Assembly (NCBI GenBank): GCA_963728395.1
Contig: CAVSJJ010000001.1
Location: 186,001-250,000, forward strand
Direction: 5' to 3'
Source of the DNA: CAVSJJ01 sp963728395
GTDB lineage: Bacteria > Actinomycetota > Actinomycetes > Actinomycetales > Dermatophilaceae
DNA: 64,000 nucleotides
Below are positions 34,172-42,037 of the stretch, one piece after another. The notes under the pieces were generated by a model. The model saw only the letters and a program-made list of their open reading frames with translations, ran no database searches and had not been told where the DNA came from. How positions within the stretch are numbered: position 1 is the stretch's first letter; each line of letters opens with the position of its first letter. Both the position numbers and the translations under genes were made by a program.

Positions 34172-34774
34172 TCACGTGCCGGCGCCCTCGTCCACCCCAT
34201 CGCCGGCCCCCGGGCCGCGGGCCTCCTCGCGCAGCCTGGGCTCGGTCCGACGCTCGGGGTTGATGCCCCGCTTGTCCCGGTAGAACTCGCGGATCAGGTC
34301 CATGTCGGCCACGACGTCCGACGTGGCCATGATCGTCGGCCCGAACCCGGCGGTCCGGCTCGGCCCGTCGATGAAGGCGAGCGAGATCGGCAGCCGGGCC
34401 GACCTCGCGAGCCGCCAGAAGCCGGACTTCCAGTACTCCCCCTTCGTCCGGGTCCCCTCCGCAGCGAGGATGAGGAGGAACGGCTCACCGCTGCGGGCCT
34501 CACGGACGAGGTCGCGAACGACGCCGGTGGGGTTCGAGCGGTCGAGCGGGATGCCGCCGAGTCGGGTGAGCAGCCAGGCGAGCGGGCCGCGGAAGAGCTC
34601 CTTCTTGATGAGGACGCGGGGCGTCACCCCGCCCCGCCACATGATGAGGAGCATCATGACGAAGTCCCAGTTGGAGGTGTGCGGGGCTCCGACGAGGATC
34701 CCCGTCCGGGGCACCTCCCCCACCGCGGTCCACCGTGCGGTCCGCAGGACGAGCGAGGCCAGTCGGCTCCTCAT
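34172..34774 (-). CDS. PlsC-like acyltransferase
   Basis: Membrane-associated acyltransferase of 200 residues. The catalytic HxxxxD is HTSNWD near residue 33, and the phosphate-binding segment reads AAEGTRTKGEYWKSGF. The short form with EGTR is common among 1-acyl-glycerol-3-phosphate acyltransferase relatives of unknown acceptor. GGGGGAG precedes the ATG. A second, longer PlsC-like gene lies at 58.7 kb. Confidence 0.82.
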   Translation of the reverse strand: MRSRLASLVLRTARWTAVGEVPRTGILVGAPHTSNWDFVMMLLIMWRGGVTPRVLIKKELFRGPLAWLLTRLGGIPLDRSNPTGVVRDLVREARSGEPFLLILAAEGTRTKGEYWKSGFWRLARSARLPISLAFIDGPSRTAGFGPTIMATSDVVADMDLIREFYRDKRGINPERRTEPRLREEARGPGAGDGVDEGAGT

Positions 34775-34837
34775 CGTGCTCCCCCTCTCGACGGGCCGGG
34801 ACGAGGCGCCCGACGGCTCCAACCTACGCGCCACGCC

Positions 34838-34857
34838 GGAGGGCCGCAGCGCCCTCC
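34838..34857 (-). terminator. Hairpin downstream of the beta-lactamase-fold gene
   Basis: GGAGGGC and GCCCTCC, 7-base stem with a 6-base loop, just after the stop codon of the gene ending at 34864 (minus strand). No T-run. Confidence 0.55.
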
Positions 34858-34863
34858 CCGCTC

Positions 34864-36060
34864 TCAGAGGACGGAGCGGACGGCGTCGAGGAGGATGCGC
34901 CAGCGGGGGTCCCCCGCCGGGCCGATGTCTCGCATCCGGGAGCAGAGGAAGCCGACGGCGACGCCCGTATCGGGATCGGCGATGCCGAGACGGCCACCGG
35001 CGCCGGTGTGCCCGAAGCTGCCCGGCCCGAGCCCGGGCATGCTCGGCGAAGCCAGCTGGTAGCCGAGGCCGAAGCGGATGTCCGGCCCGGCGGTCCCGCT
35101 CTCGATGAGGGTCTCGACGCCGTCGGTGCGCGCTGCGGTGACCGCCGCGAGGGTCGCATCCGTGACGAGGCGGAGGCCGTCGACGGGGCCGAGCAGGGCG
35201 GCGTACATCCGGGCCAGCGACCGGGCGTCGGTGATGGCACCGATGGCGGGCCGCTCCGCGGCATAGTGCTCGCGGACCTCGGCGGGGTCGGTGACGTCGG
35301 GCTCCATCGGCGGGTTCTCGCGAAGGAACGCCTGGCGCTTGGCGGCGTAGCTGCCCGGCGGCGGCTGCTCGGAGGTGGGGATCATCGGGCTCGGCTCGTC
35401 CCACCGACCGGGCACGACCCGCGGAATCTCCGCCTCGGGCAGGCCGATCCACATCTGCAGACCGAGGGGCCCGGCGACGAGGTCACGCAGGTGCGCGGCG
35501 ACGGTCCGCCCGGTGGCGCGCCGCACGATCTCATCGAGCAGGGTGCCGTAGGTGACCGGGTGGTAGGCCATCGCCGTGCCCGGCGCCCACAGCGGACGGG
35601 CGCCGGAGAGCGCGGCGGTCACCGCGGGGCCTCGATGCAGGTCGAGTCCGGCCAGGCCGGTCCCGAGGGGAGGGTAGGGCAGACCGGCGGTGTGCGAGGC
35701 GACCATCCCCACGGTGACGTCGGCCTTGCCCGCGGCGGCGAACTCCGGCCACAGCTGCGCCACGCGCTGCTCGGGATCGAGCCGCCCCTGCTCGACGAGC
35801 ACGGCGAGGACCGTCGCGGTGATGCCCTTGCTGCAGGAGGCGACCATCATCAGCGCGTCGTCCGGCATCGGCCGGCCGAGGACCGCGTCGGTGCCGCCCC
35901 AGAGGTCGACGACCGACCCGCCGTCTCGGTAGACGCCGAGGGCGAGGGCGTCCTCGGCAGGGTCGTCGACCAGAGCCCGGAACGCGTCGGCAACGGCGCC
36001 GAAGCCGTCGGCGACCCGGGGTTCGGCGGCGCCTGCAGCGCTTGCGGGAGGCTCAATCAT
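34864..36060 (-). CDS. Serine hydrolase of the beta-lactamase (class C / EstB-like) fold
   Basis: 398-residue protein with the penicillin-binding/beta-lactamase fold. The nucleophile motif SxxK is SCSKG (about residue 75) and the tyrosine motif is in AYHPVTYG; the third motif reads GHTGAGG near residue 366. No signal peptide, so it is probably a cytoplasmic esterase or lipase-like hydrolase and not a resistance enzyme. Names used for such proteins include EstB and LACTB-like. Substrate unknown. Confidence 0.82.
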   Translation of the reverse strand: MIEPPASAAGAAEPRVADGFGAVADAFRALVDDPAEDALALGVYRDGGSVVDLWGGTDAVLGRPMPDDALMMVASCSKGITATVLAVLVEQGRLDPEQRVAQLWPEFAAAGKADVTVGMVASHTAGLPYPPLGTGLAGLDLHRGPAVTAALSGARPLWAPGTAMAYHPVTYGTLLDEIVRRATGRTVAAHLRDLVAGPLGLQMWIGLPEAEIPRVVPGRWDEPSPMIPTSEQPPPGSYAAKRQAFLRENPPMEPDVTDPAEVREHYAAERPAIGAITDARSLARMYAALLGPVDGLRLVTDATLAAVTAARTDGVETLIESGTAGPDIRFGLGYQLASPSMPGLGPGSFGHTGAGGRLGIADPDTGVAVGFLCSRMRDIGPAGDPRWRILLDAVRSVL

Positions 36061-36137
36061 GTCCCGGGCAGTCTCGCACGCGCGCCCCGACCGCCTGCCC
36101 GGTGGTCAGGCCGACGGCACCGTCGTCGCTCCCCTGC

Positions 36138-38366
36138 TCACGCGGTCCGCAGGTGGAGCAGGACGCCCTGGGCCGGCCCCAGCAGGGGCGCCGGGAGCCC
36201 GACCACCCCGAGGACGGCACCGGAGAGCTCGACGCCCCCCCGGTGCCGCCAGGCGGGGAAGCCCCCGACGTGATGGGCGAGCCCGGCCTCCTCCCGGATC
36301 GACACGGCATACCGGCGGCCCGGGTCGAGCCCGGCGAACCGCAGGGGCGCCGGTACCGCATCCGGCGAGCTCTCGAGGCGGACGTACCAGAACACCGCCT
36401 CGCTCCGGTCCGCGGCGACGACGCCGGACAGCCAGGCGCCCGGGTCCGGGTGGTCGACCCGGACGACGTCACCACCGTGGATGAGGGGGCGCAGCTCGCG
36501 GTAGAGCCCGGTCCAGGCGCGGAGCCGGGCCAGCTCGGCCTCCGAGCAGCCGCCGATGTCCCACTCGATGCCGGCATGGCCGAACAGCGCGGTGAGGGTG
36601 CGCAGGCCGAGATCGCTCTCCCGGCCCGTCGTGTGCGCCCGTGGTGGTCCGACGTGCGCACCGACGAGCTCGGGCGGGAGCAGCAGCCCGGTCCAGCGCT
36701 GGATCGCCTGGCGCTCGACGGGGTCGTTGGTGTCGGAGGCCCAGACCCGGTCGGTGTGCTCGAGGATGCCGAGGTCGACGCGAGCGCCGCCGGAGGCACA
36801 CGACTCGATCTCGAGGGCCGGGTGCCGGGCTCGCAACGCGTCCAGGAGCGCGTACACGGCGTGGGTCTGGGAGTGGACGGCCGCCGTGCGAGGTCCGCCG
36901 GGCCCGGGATGGGCGGCCTCGAGGAGGTCGCGGTTGTGGTCCCACTTGAGGTAGTCGACGCCGATCTCGCCGACGAGGGCGTCGAGCCGCTCGAGGAGGT
37001 ATGCCGCGGCGTGCGGGTTGGCGACGTCGAGCACCTGCTGGTGGCGCCAGGCACGGGGCAACGCGCCCTCGGCGCCGGCGGTGAGGTCGGCGACGGTCGG
37101 TTCGGTTCGAGCGAGCAGCCAGTCCGGGTGGGCCCGGGCCAGGTCCGAATCGGGGTTGACCATCTCCGGCTCCACCCACAGCCCGAACTCCATGCCGAGG
37201 TCGTGCACGGCGTCGACGAGGGGGCGCAGCCCGTCCGGCCACACCGCCGGGTCGACGTACCAGTCGCCGAGGCCGGCGAGGTCGTGCCGCCGGTGCATGA
37301 ACCAGCCGTCGTCGAGGACGAACCGCTCGACGCCGATGGACGCCGCCGTGCGGGCCAGATCGGTGAGCCGGTCGAGGCGGTGGTCGAAGTAGACCGCCTC
37401 CCACGTGTTGAGGACCAGCGGGCGCGGCGTCCTCGGATGGGCCGGTCGGGAGCGCAGCCACCGGTGGATCCGGCTGCTGGCCGAGTCCAGGCCGGCCTCG
37501 CCGTAGGCGAAGCACACCCATGGACCGGCATACGACTCCCCCGGAGCGAGCCGCACCTCGCCGGGCAGGAGCAGCTCGCCGCCACCGAGCAGCCCTGCAC
37601 CGACCGATCCCAGCGTCTCGGGCAGCCGCTCGGCGCTGTGGACGTGGTTGCCGCTCCAGGCGACATGGACGGTCCAGACCTCGCCGGTCCGGAAGGCGAA
37701 ACCCGGGGTGCCACAGACCAGCAGGAGTGGCGCGTCGTGACCGGTCCGGCCCCGACGGGAGGCCCGCTGGTGGGTGCCGTGCTGGAAGGGCGAGCGCTGC
37801 GGGCTTCGTTCACGGCACCAGCGTCCGGTCAGGTCGAGCAGCTCCGCGGCCCGGGCCGGCACCGGCAGCATGGTGAGCAGGCCGTCGAGCGTGTACTCCC
37901 CGTCCCCGAGGTTGCTGACGGCGTGCCGGATCCGCAGCAGCCCGTCCGCCTCGAGCCGCAGGTCGAGCACGAGGCCGAGGCCGCTGTCGGCAGCCACCGC
38001 CTCCAGGCGCACCCGGCGGGCGCCGTCGTCGTCGGTCACCGAAACCGGACCGGTCAGCACGAACCGGGGGAAGACGTCGGCGCCTGCGCGGTGCCCGGCG
38101 AGCCCCGGTGTGCCCGCCCACCCGTCGCTCTGGGACGGCAGCAGCGAGACGGTCCACGGGTCGTCGAGGCCGCTGTGCGGGAGCCCACCGACCATCGCGG
38201 CAGCCAGGACCCGCAGCTCGTCCTCGTCGAGCAGACCGAGGTCGCCACCCCAGTGCAGCACCCGTGGCAGGCCCGGGCCGGCGACGTCGAGGACCAGCGA
38301 GACCCCGGCGGACCGGAGGTGGAGCGGTGCCGGGGGTTCGTGGCGGTCGGACATGGAGGCGGTCAT
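36138..38366 (-). CDS. Alpha-galactosidase, glycoside hydrolase family 36
   Basis: Retaining alpha-galactosidase of 742 residues, likely acting on raffinose-family oligosaccharides or melibiose after import. An N-terminal beta-sandwich domain of about 300 residues precedes the TIM barrel. The nucleophile Asp is in YLKWDHNRD (near residue 473) and the acid/base Asp in SDTNDPVERQ (near residue 542); VLDDGWF and EPEMVNPDSD are further GH36 markers. No signal peptide, so cytoplasmic. The ATG overlaps the upstream permease stop (ATGA); an in-frame ATG 12 bases on is the alternative. Last gene of the binding-protein/permease/hydrolase operon. Confidence 0.93.
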   Translation of the reverse strand: MTASMSDRHEPPAPLHLRSAGVSLVLDVAGPGLPRVLHWGGDLGLLDEDELRVLAAAMVGGLPHSGLDDPWTVSLLPSQSDGWAGTPGLAGHRAGADVFPRFVLTGPVSVTDDDGARRVRLEAVAADSGLGLVLDLRLEADGLLRIRHAVSNLGDGEYTLDGLLTMLPVPARAAELLDLTGRWCRERSPQRSPFQHGTHQRASRRGRTGHDAPLLLVCGTPGFAFRTGEVWTVHVAWSGNHVHSAERLPETLGSVGAGLLGGGELLLPGEVRLAPGESYAGPWVCFAYGEAGLDSASSRIHRWLRSRPAHPRTPRPLVLNTWEAVYFDHRLDRLTDLARTAASIGVERFVLDDGWFMHRRHDLAGLGDWYVDPAVWPDGLRPLVDAVHDLGMEFGLWVEPEMVNPDSDLARAHPDWLLARTEPTVADLTAGAEGALPRAWRHQQVLDVANPHAAAYLLERLDALVGEIGVDYLKWDHNRDLLEAAHPGPGGPRTAAVHSQTHAVYALLDALRARHPALEIESCASGGARVDLGILEHTDRVWASDTNDPVERQAIQRWTGLLLPPELVGAHVGPPRAHTTGRESDLGLRTLTALFGHAGIEWDIGGCSEAELARLRAWTGLYRELRPLIHGGDVVRVDHPDPGAWLSGVVAADRSEAVFWYVRLESSPDAVPAPLRFAGLDPGRRYAVSIREEAGLAHHVGGFPAWRHRGGVELSGAVLGVVGLPAPLLGPAQGVLLHLRTA

Positions 38367-39271
38367 CCCTTCGTCGAGCCGAGCGTGAGCCCCGCGACGA
38401 ACTGCTTCTGGAGGAGGAAGAAGATGACGAGCACGGGGATGGCGATGACGACCGACCCGGCCGAGACGAGGTTGAGGTCGGTGAAGAACTGCCCCCGGAG
38501 GTTGTTCAGCGAGCTCGTGATGGGGAACTTCGCCCCGGTCTGGACGAGCACGGTCGCCCAGAAGAACTCGTTGTAGATCCAGGTGACCTCGAGGACCGCG
38601 AGGGCGGCGAGCGGGGGCCGGCACAGCGGCAGGGTGATCTTCCAGAACTGACGCCACACGCTGGCGCCGTCGACCATCGCCGACTCGTACAGCTCCTTGG
38701 GCAGCGTCTTCATGTAGTTGCTGAGGACGAAGGTGCAGAAGCCGGTCTGGAACGCCGTGTTGACGACGATGAGCCCCCAGTAGCTGTCGAGCAGCATCCC
38801 CGAGTCGCTCATCCAGTACGGGAGGGGGATCGCGCGGTAGAGCCGGAACAGGGGGATGAGGAGGGACTGCTGCGGCAGGAGGTTCGCGGCCGTGAAGAGG
38901 CCGAGCATGACGATGTTGAACTTGAAGCTGAACCGCGCGAGGACGAACGCGACGCAGGCCGAGAGGAAGAGCGTCAGCAGCACAGCCGGGACGGTCACGT
39001 ACGCGGAGTTGAGGAAGTGGCGGGTGAAGTCGCCCTGCTCCCAGGCGTTGACGTAGTTCTTGAACGTCCATCCACCGATCGACACGTAGCCGTGGAGCGA
39101 GGTGTAGCGGTAGTCGCGGAAGGAGTTGATCAGCGCCCAGGCCACCGGGAAGAACCAGGCGAGGGCGATGATCGACAGGAAGATGTGCAGGATGACCCGG
39201 GCGGGGGTCAGTCGCCTGTGGCGGTAGGTGCGCTGGTCGTTCGCCGGTCGGGCGACGGTGGCGGTCGTCAT
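38363..39271 (-). CDS. Galactoside ABC transporter permease (MalG-like)
   Basis: 302-residue permease with about six helices. The EAA-like loop reads ELYESAMVDGASVWRQFWKI and the C-terminus is GLTLGSTKG. Overlaps both neighbours by four bases. Its position before the alpha-galactosidase suggests alpha-galactosides as cargo. Confidence 0.92.
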   Translation of the reverse strand: MTTATVARPANDQRTYRHRRLTPARVILHIFLSIIALAWFFPVAWALINSFRDYRYTSLHGYVSIGGWTFKNYVNAWEQGDFTRHFLNSAYVTVPAVLLTLFLSACVAFVLARFSFKFNIVMLGLFTAANLLPQQSLLIPLFRLYRAIPLPYWMSDSGMLLDSYWGLIVVNTAFQTGFCTFVLSNYMKTLPKELYESAMVDGASVWRQFWKITLPLCRPPLAALAVLEVTWIYNEFFWATVLVQTGAKFPITSSLNNLRGQFFTDLNLVSAGSVVIAIPVLVIFFLLQKQFVAGLTLGSTKG

Positions 39272-40221
39272 GACTTGTCCTCCCGCATCACGGTGGCGAG
39301 GTAGATGGCGATGAAGACGAGCGAGACGATGAGCATGAACGTCGCGAGCGCCGAACCGAACCCGATCCGGCTCGCCTCGCCGACGACGTTCTGGGTCACC
39401 AGCGCCGAGATGAGCTCGAGGCCGTTGCGGCCCTTGTTGACCACCCAGACGATGTCGAAGGCACGCAGCGCCTCGATGACGGTGATGACGAGGACGATGA
39501 TGTTGATCGGCCTCAGCACCGGGAAGACGATCCGGAAGAACGTCTGGCGCTCGCTCGCCCCGTCGATCGTGGCCGCCTCGCGCAGCGTCGGGTCGACGCC
39601 CTTCAGCCCGGCGAGGTAGAGCAACATGATGTAGCCGACGTGCCGCCAGCTCGCCGCCACGAGGACGGCCCAGATGTTGATCGACGGGTCGCCGTACCAG
39701 TCGATCTTTGTCCCGAGTACCGCGTTGAGCAGGCCCTGGTCCCGCGAGTAGAAGAGCTGCCAGATGAAGCCGATGAGGGCGAGGGAGAGGACGACCGGGA
39801 GATAGATCGCGGTCTGGTAGAGGCGGCTGCCCTTGAGCTCCTTGTCCAGGAGCACGGCGAGGAACATCCCGAACGGCGTCGCGACGAGGAACAGGACCGC
39901 GAGCCAGAGCAGGTTGTGCTCGACCGCCGGCTTGAACGGCGGGTAGATCGTCACGACGTTGTGGTAGTTCGCCGTGCCGACCCACTTGATCGTGTCGAGC
40001 CCGCCGATCCCGTCCCAGTTCGTGAAGGAGAGCAGGACGGTGACGATCGCCGGCAACCAGACGAAGACGACGACGAGCAGGAGGGGGACGAGGACCATGA
40101 GGACGACGACGATCCGGTCGGTCTTCGTCAGCTGGTGCAGCCGCCGCCGCGGGGCCGGTGCCCTCCCCTGGCCGGTCTCGTGTCCGGCGGTCGTGACGGC
40201 CGGTTCGGTAGCACTCGACAT
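39268..40221 (-). CDS. Galactoside ABC transporter permease (MalF-like)
   Basis: 317-residue permease. A soluble N-terminus of about 45 residues precedes the helices. The EAA loop is REAATIDGASERQTFFRIVFP. I chose ATG at 40221 because GGAGAGGGG lies 6 bases before it, over an in-frame ATG at 40260. Confidence 0.92.
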   Translation of the reverse strand: MSSATEPAVTTAGHETGQGRAPAPRRRLHQLTKTDRIVVVLMVLVPLLLVVVFVWLPAIVTVLLSFTNWDGIGGLDTIKWVGTANYHNVVTIYPPFKPAVEHNLLWLAVLFLVATPFGMFLAVLLDKELKGSRLYQTAIYLPVVLSLALIGFIWQLFYSRDQGLLNAVLGTKIDWYGDPSINIWAVLVAASWRHVGYIMLLYLAGLKGVDPTLREAATIDGASERQTFFRIVFPVLRPINIIVLVITVIEALRAFDIVWVVNKGRNGLELISALVTQNVVGEASRIGFGSALATFMLIVSLVFIAIYLATVMREDKS

Positions 40222-40335
40222 CGAGGCCCCTCTCCGCCGGCCACGAAGGTGGGGGAGCACATCGGCGCCGGCATTGGCGGGTGGTCTGGGGATCGGCTGG
40301 GGGCGAGGACGTGCGATCCGCGCCCAGGGTATGCC

Positions 40336-40368
40336 GCGGGCGCCGCGGAAGGGTACCGCGGCGCCCGC
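40336..40368 (-). terminator. Hairpin between binding protein and permeases, abutting an 8-mer
   Basis: GCGGGCGCCGCGG and CCGCGGCGCCCGC, a perfect 13-base stem with a 7-base loop, just after the binding-protein stop (40376). One copy of GTATGCCG (40329-40336) overlaps the stem edge by one base. As in the other sugar operon, a hairpin separates the binding protein from the permeases. Confidence 0.8.
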
Positions 40369-40375
40369 TGAGGTC

Positions 40376-41722
40376 TCAGACGAAGATCGTCTTGGCCTGG
40401 GCCTCGATGTTGCTCGTCAGCCCGTCGATGTCCGACGGGTTCTTGATGAAGGACTGCAGGGCCGGGATCATGACGGTCGAGGCGAAGTCGGGCCGGGTGT
40501 CGCGGTCCATGAACTGGGCGATGTTCTTCGCCGAGCCGATCAGCTCGGCCGACTTCTTCTGGACATCGTTGTAGAACGAGGTGTCGGCGTTGCTGTTGGC
40601 AAGGACGTCGGAGGGGTCGGACTTGCCGTAGATGACCTCCGCGTCGGGGCTGCCGAGGTAGGACAGGAAGCTCTTGGCCGCCGTCTCGTTCGTCGGCTTG
40701 GCCGCCATCATGAAGCCGTCGATCGGGGCGTCGAGGGCGTCGGCGCCGATCGCCGAGTCGATCTCCGGGAAGGTGAAGAAGTCGAGGTCCTTGCCGTTGT
40801 CGACCTGCTGGGCGACGAACGACCCGAGCAGGTACGTGCCCGCCTTCTTCTGCTGGAGGGACTGGGCCGCCTCCTGCCAGGTCCGGCCGAGGGAGGCGGG
40901 CTGATGCATCGGCAGCAGCTCGGCCCAGGTCTGGAAGACCTGCTTGACCTTCGGGCTGTCCCACGACTCCTTGTGAGCCATGAGGTCGATGTGGAACTGG
41001 TAGCCGTTGATCCGCATGTTGAGGATGTCGAACGTGCCCATGGCCGGCCAGCCGTCCTTGTCGGCGAAGGCGATCGGCACGAGGCCGTCCTTCTGCATCT
41101 GGGTGCCGAGGGCCTTGAACTCGTCCAGCGTCTTCGGCACCGTGTAGCCGTACTTGGAGAAGACCGACGGGCGGTAGAACATCGCCCACGGGTAGTTGTA
41201 CAGCGGCACGAAGTACTGCTTGCCGTCGTCACCCGTCGATGCGGTCTTGAAGGCGTCGCTGAAGCCGGTGAAGTCCTTCCACACGTCACTGATGTCGCCG
41301 ACGAGACCCTTGGAGGCGAAAAACCGCATCCGGTAGCCGGCGAACCACGTGAAGACGTCGTCCGGCTTGCCCTGGAGGTAGTTGTTGATGTTCTCCTGGA
41401 ACGTGTTGTGGTCGACCGTGTTGACCTTGACGGTGACCTTGCTCTCCTTGCCCATGTAGGCGTCGACGACGTCCTGCATCGCCTTCTTGGGCACCTCGTC
41501 GGAGTAGTTCGAGCCGAAGGTCAAGGTCCCGCTCGGAGCGCCGCCGGCCGCGGCTCCCCCGCTGCTGCTGCTCCCGCAGGCGCTCAGCAGGCCCGGGATG
41601 CCCAGTGCCGCGCCGGCGAACATCGCCCCCTTGAGCACAGAGCGACGGCCGAGATTGGCTCCGGCCACCGAGTTGGGAACCAGGCGGGCGAGATATTCCG
41701 CCTCGGTCTGGGGACGGGTCAT
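40376..41722 (-). CDS. Galactoside ABC transporter substrate-binding protein, Tat-exported lipoprotein
   Basis: 448-residue family-1 sugar-binding protein. The N-terminus carries a twin-arginine signal (LGRRSVLKG) after about 25 residues, ending in a lipobox (LLSACGS), so it is probably folded before export and then lipid-anchored. Mature domain: GTLTFGSNYSDEVPKKAM onward. I chose ATG at 41722, preceded by a near-perfect AAAGGAGG; the in-frame ATG at 41773 has none. The other binding protein in this window (25.5 kb) uses a Sec-type signal. Confidence 0.9.
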   Translation of the reverse strand: MTRPQTEAEYLARLVPNSVAGANLGRRSVLKGAMFAGAALGIPGLLSACGSSSSGGAAAGGAPSGTLTFGSNYSDEVPKKAMQDVVDAYMGKESKVTVKVNTVDHNTFQENINNYLQGKPDDVFTWFAGYRMRFFASKGLVGDISDVWKDFTGFSDAFKTASTGDDGKQYFVPLYNYPWAMFYRPSVFSKYGYTVPKTLDEFKALGTQMQKDGLVPIAFADKDGWPAMGTFDILNMRINGYQFHIDLMAHKESWDSPKVKQVFQTWAELLPMHQPASLGRTWQEAAQSLQQKKAGTYLLGSFVAQQVDNGKDLDFFTFPEIDSAIGADALDAPIDGFMMAAKPTNETAAKSFLSYLGSPDAEVIYGKSDPSDVLANSNADTSFYNDVQKKSAELIGSAKNIAQFMDRDTRPDFASTVMIPALQSFIKNPSDIDGLTSNIEAQAKTIFV

Positions 41723-41764
41723 AGCATCCTCCTTTGGCGCTACGCGGCCGAGGCCGGTGTCGTG

Positions 41765-42007
41765 AGTCAACACAACTCAACGAAAACTCACATGTAGGCG
41801 TCATCGTGCAGGCCCGGCCCCGTGTTGTCAATAGATGACGCGGCGTTGTCACACAATCGCCGTGTTCTGGCTGTGCCACGCACGATCCTGTCCCCCGACG
41901 AGCACCGCAGCGCCCCTCACCGGGCCGCCGGCTCCTCCCCCTCGAAGCGGAGACGGCCAGCCAAATCGAACACGACACCTCGCGCATGCTGATGGTTTGT
42001 GTTGACT
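41765..42007. promoter_or_regulatory. Divergent galactoside control region with paired 11-mers
   Basis: The 315-base gap 41723-42037 has no gene. TTGTGTTGACT occurs on the minus strand at 41765-41775, facing the binding-protein gene, and on the plus strand at 41997-42007, facing the GH42 gene. Both contain TTGACT, a -35-like hexamer. Two related sites, GTGTTGTCA (41822-41830) and GCGTTGTCA (41843-41851), lie between them. I read these as operators shared by both operons, probably for the DeoR-type regulator encoded at 44083. Confidence 0.6.
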
Positions 42008-42030
42008 TTATCGACGGCCGGGTCCACGCT
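42002..42030 (+). promoter_or_regulatory. Promoter of the GH42 gene
   Basis: TTGACT (42002-42007), 17-base spacer, CACGCT (42025-42030), then 7 bases to the GTG at 42038. Leaderless geometry with an operator over the -35. Confidence 0.5.
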
Positions 42031-42037
42031 GTCGAGG

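Noticed and set aside
34864..36060. Antibiotic-resistance beta-lactamase
   Set aside because: The SxxK fold is present but there is no signal peptide and the sequence is of the esterase-like class C relatives.
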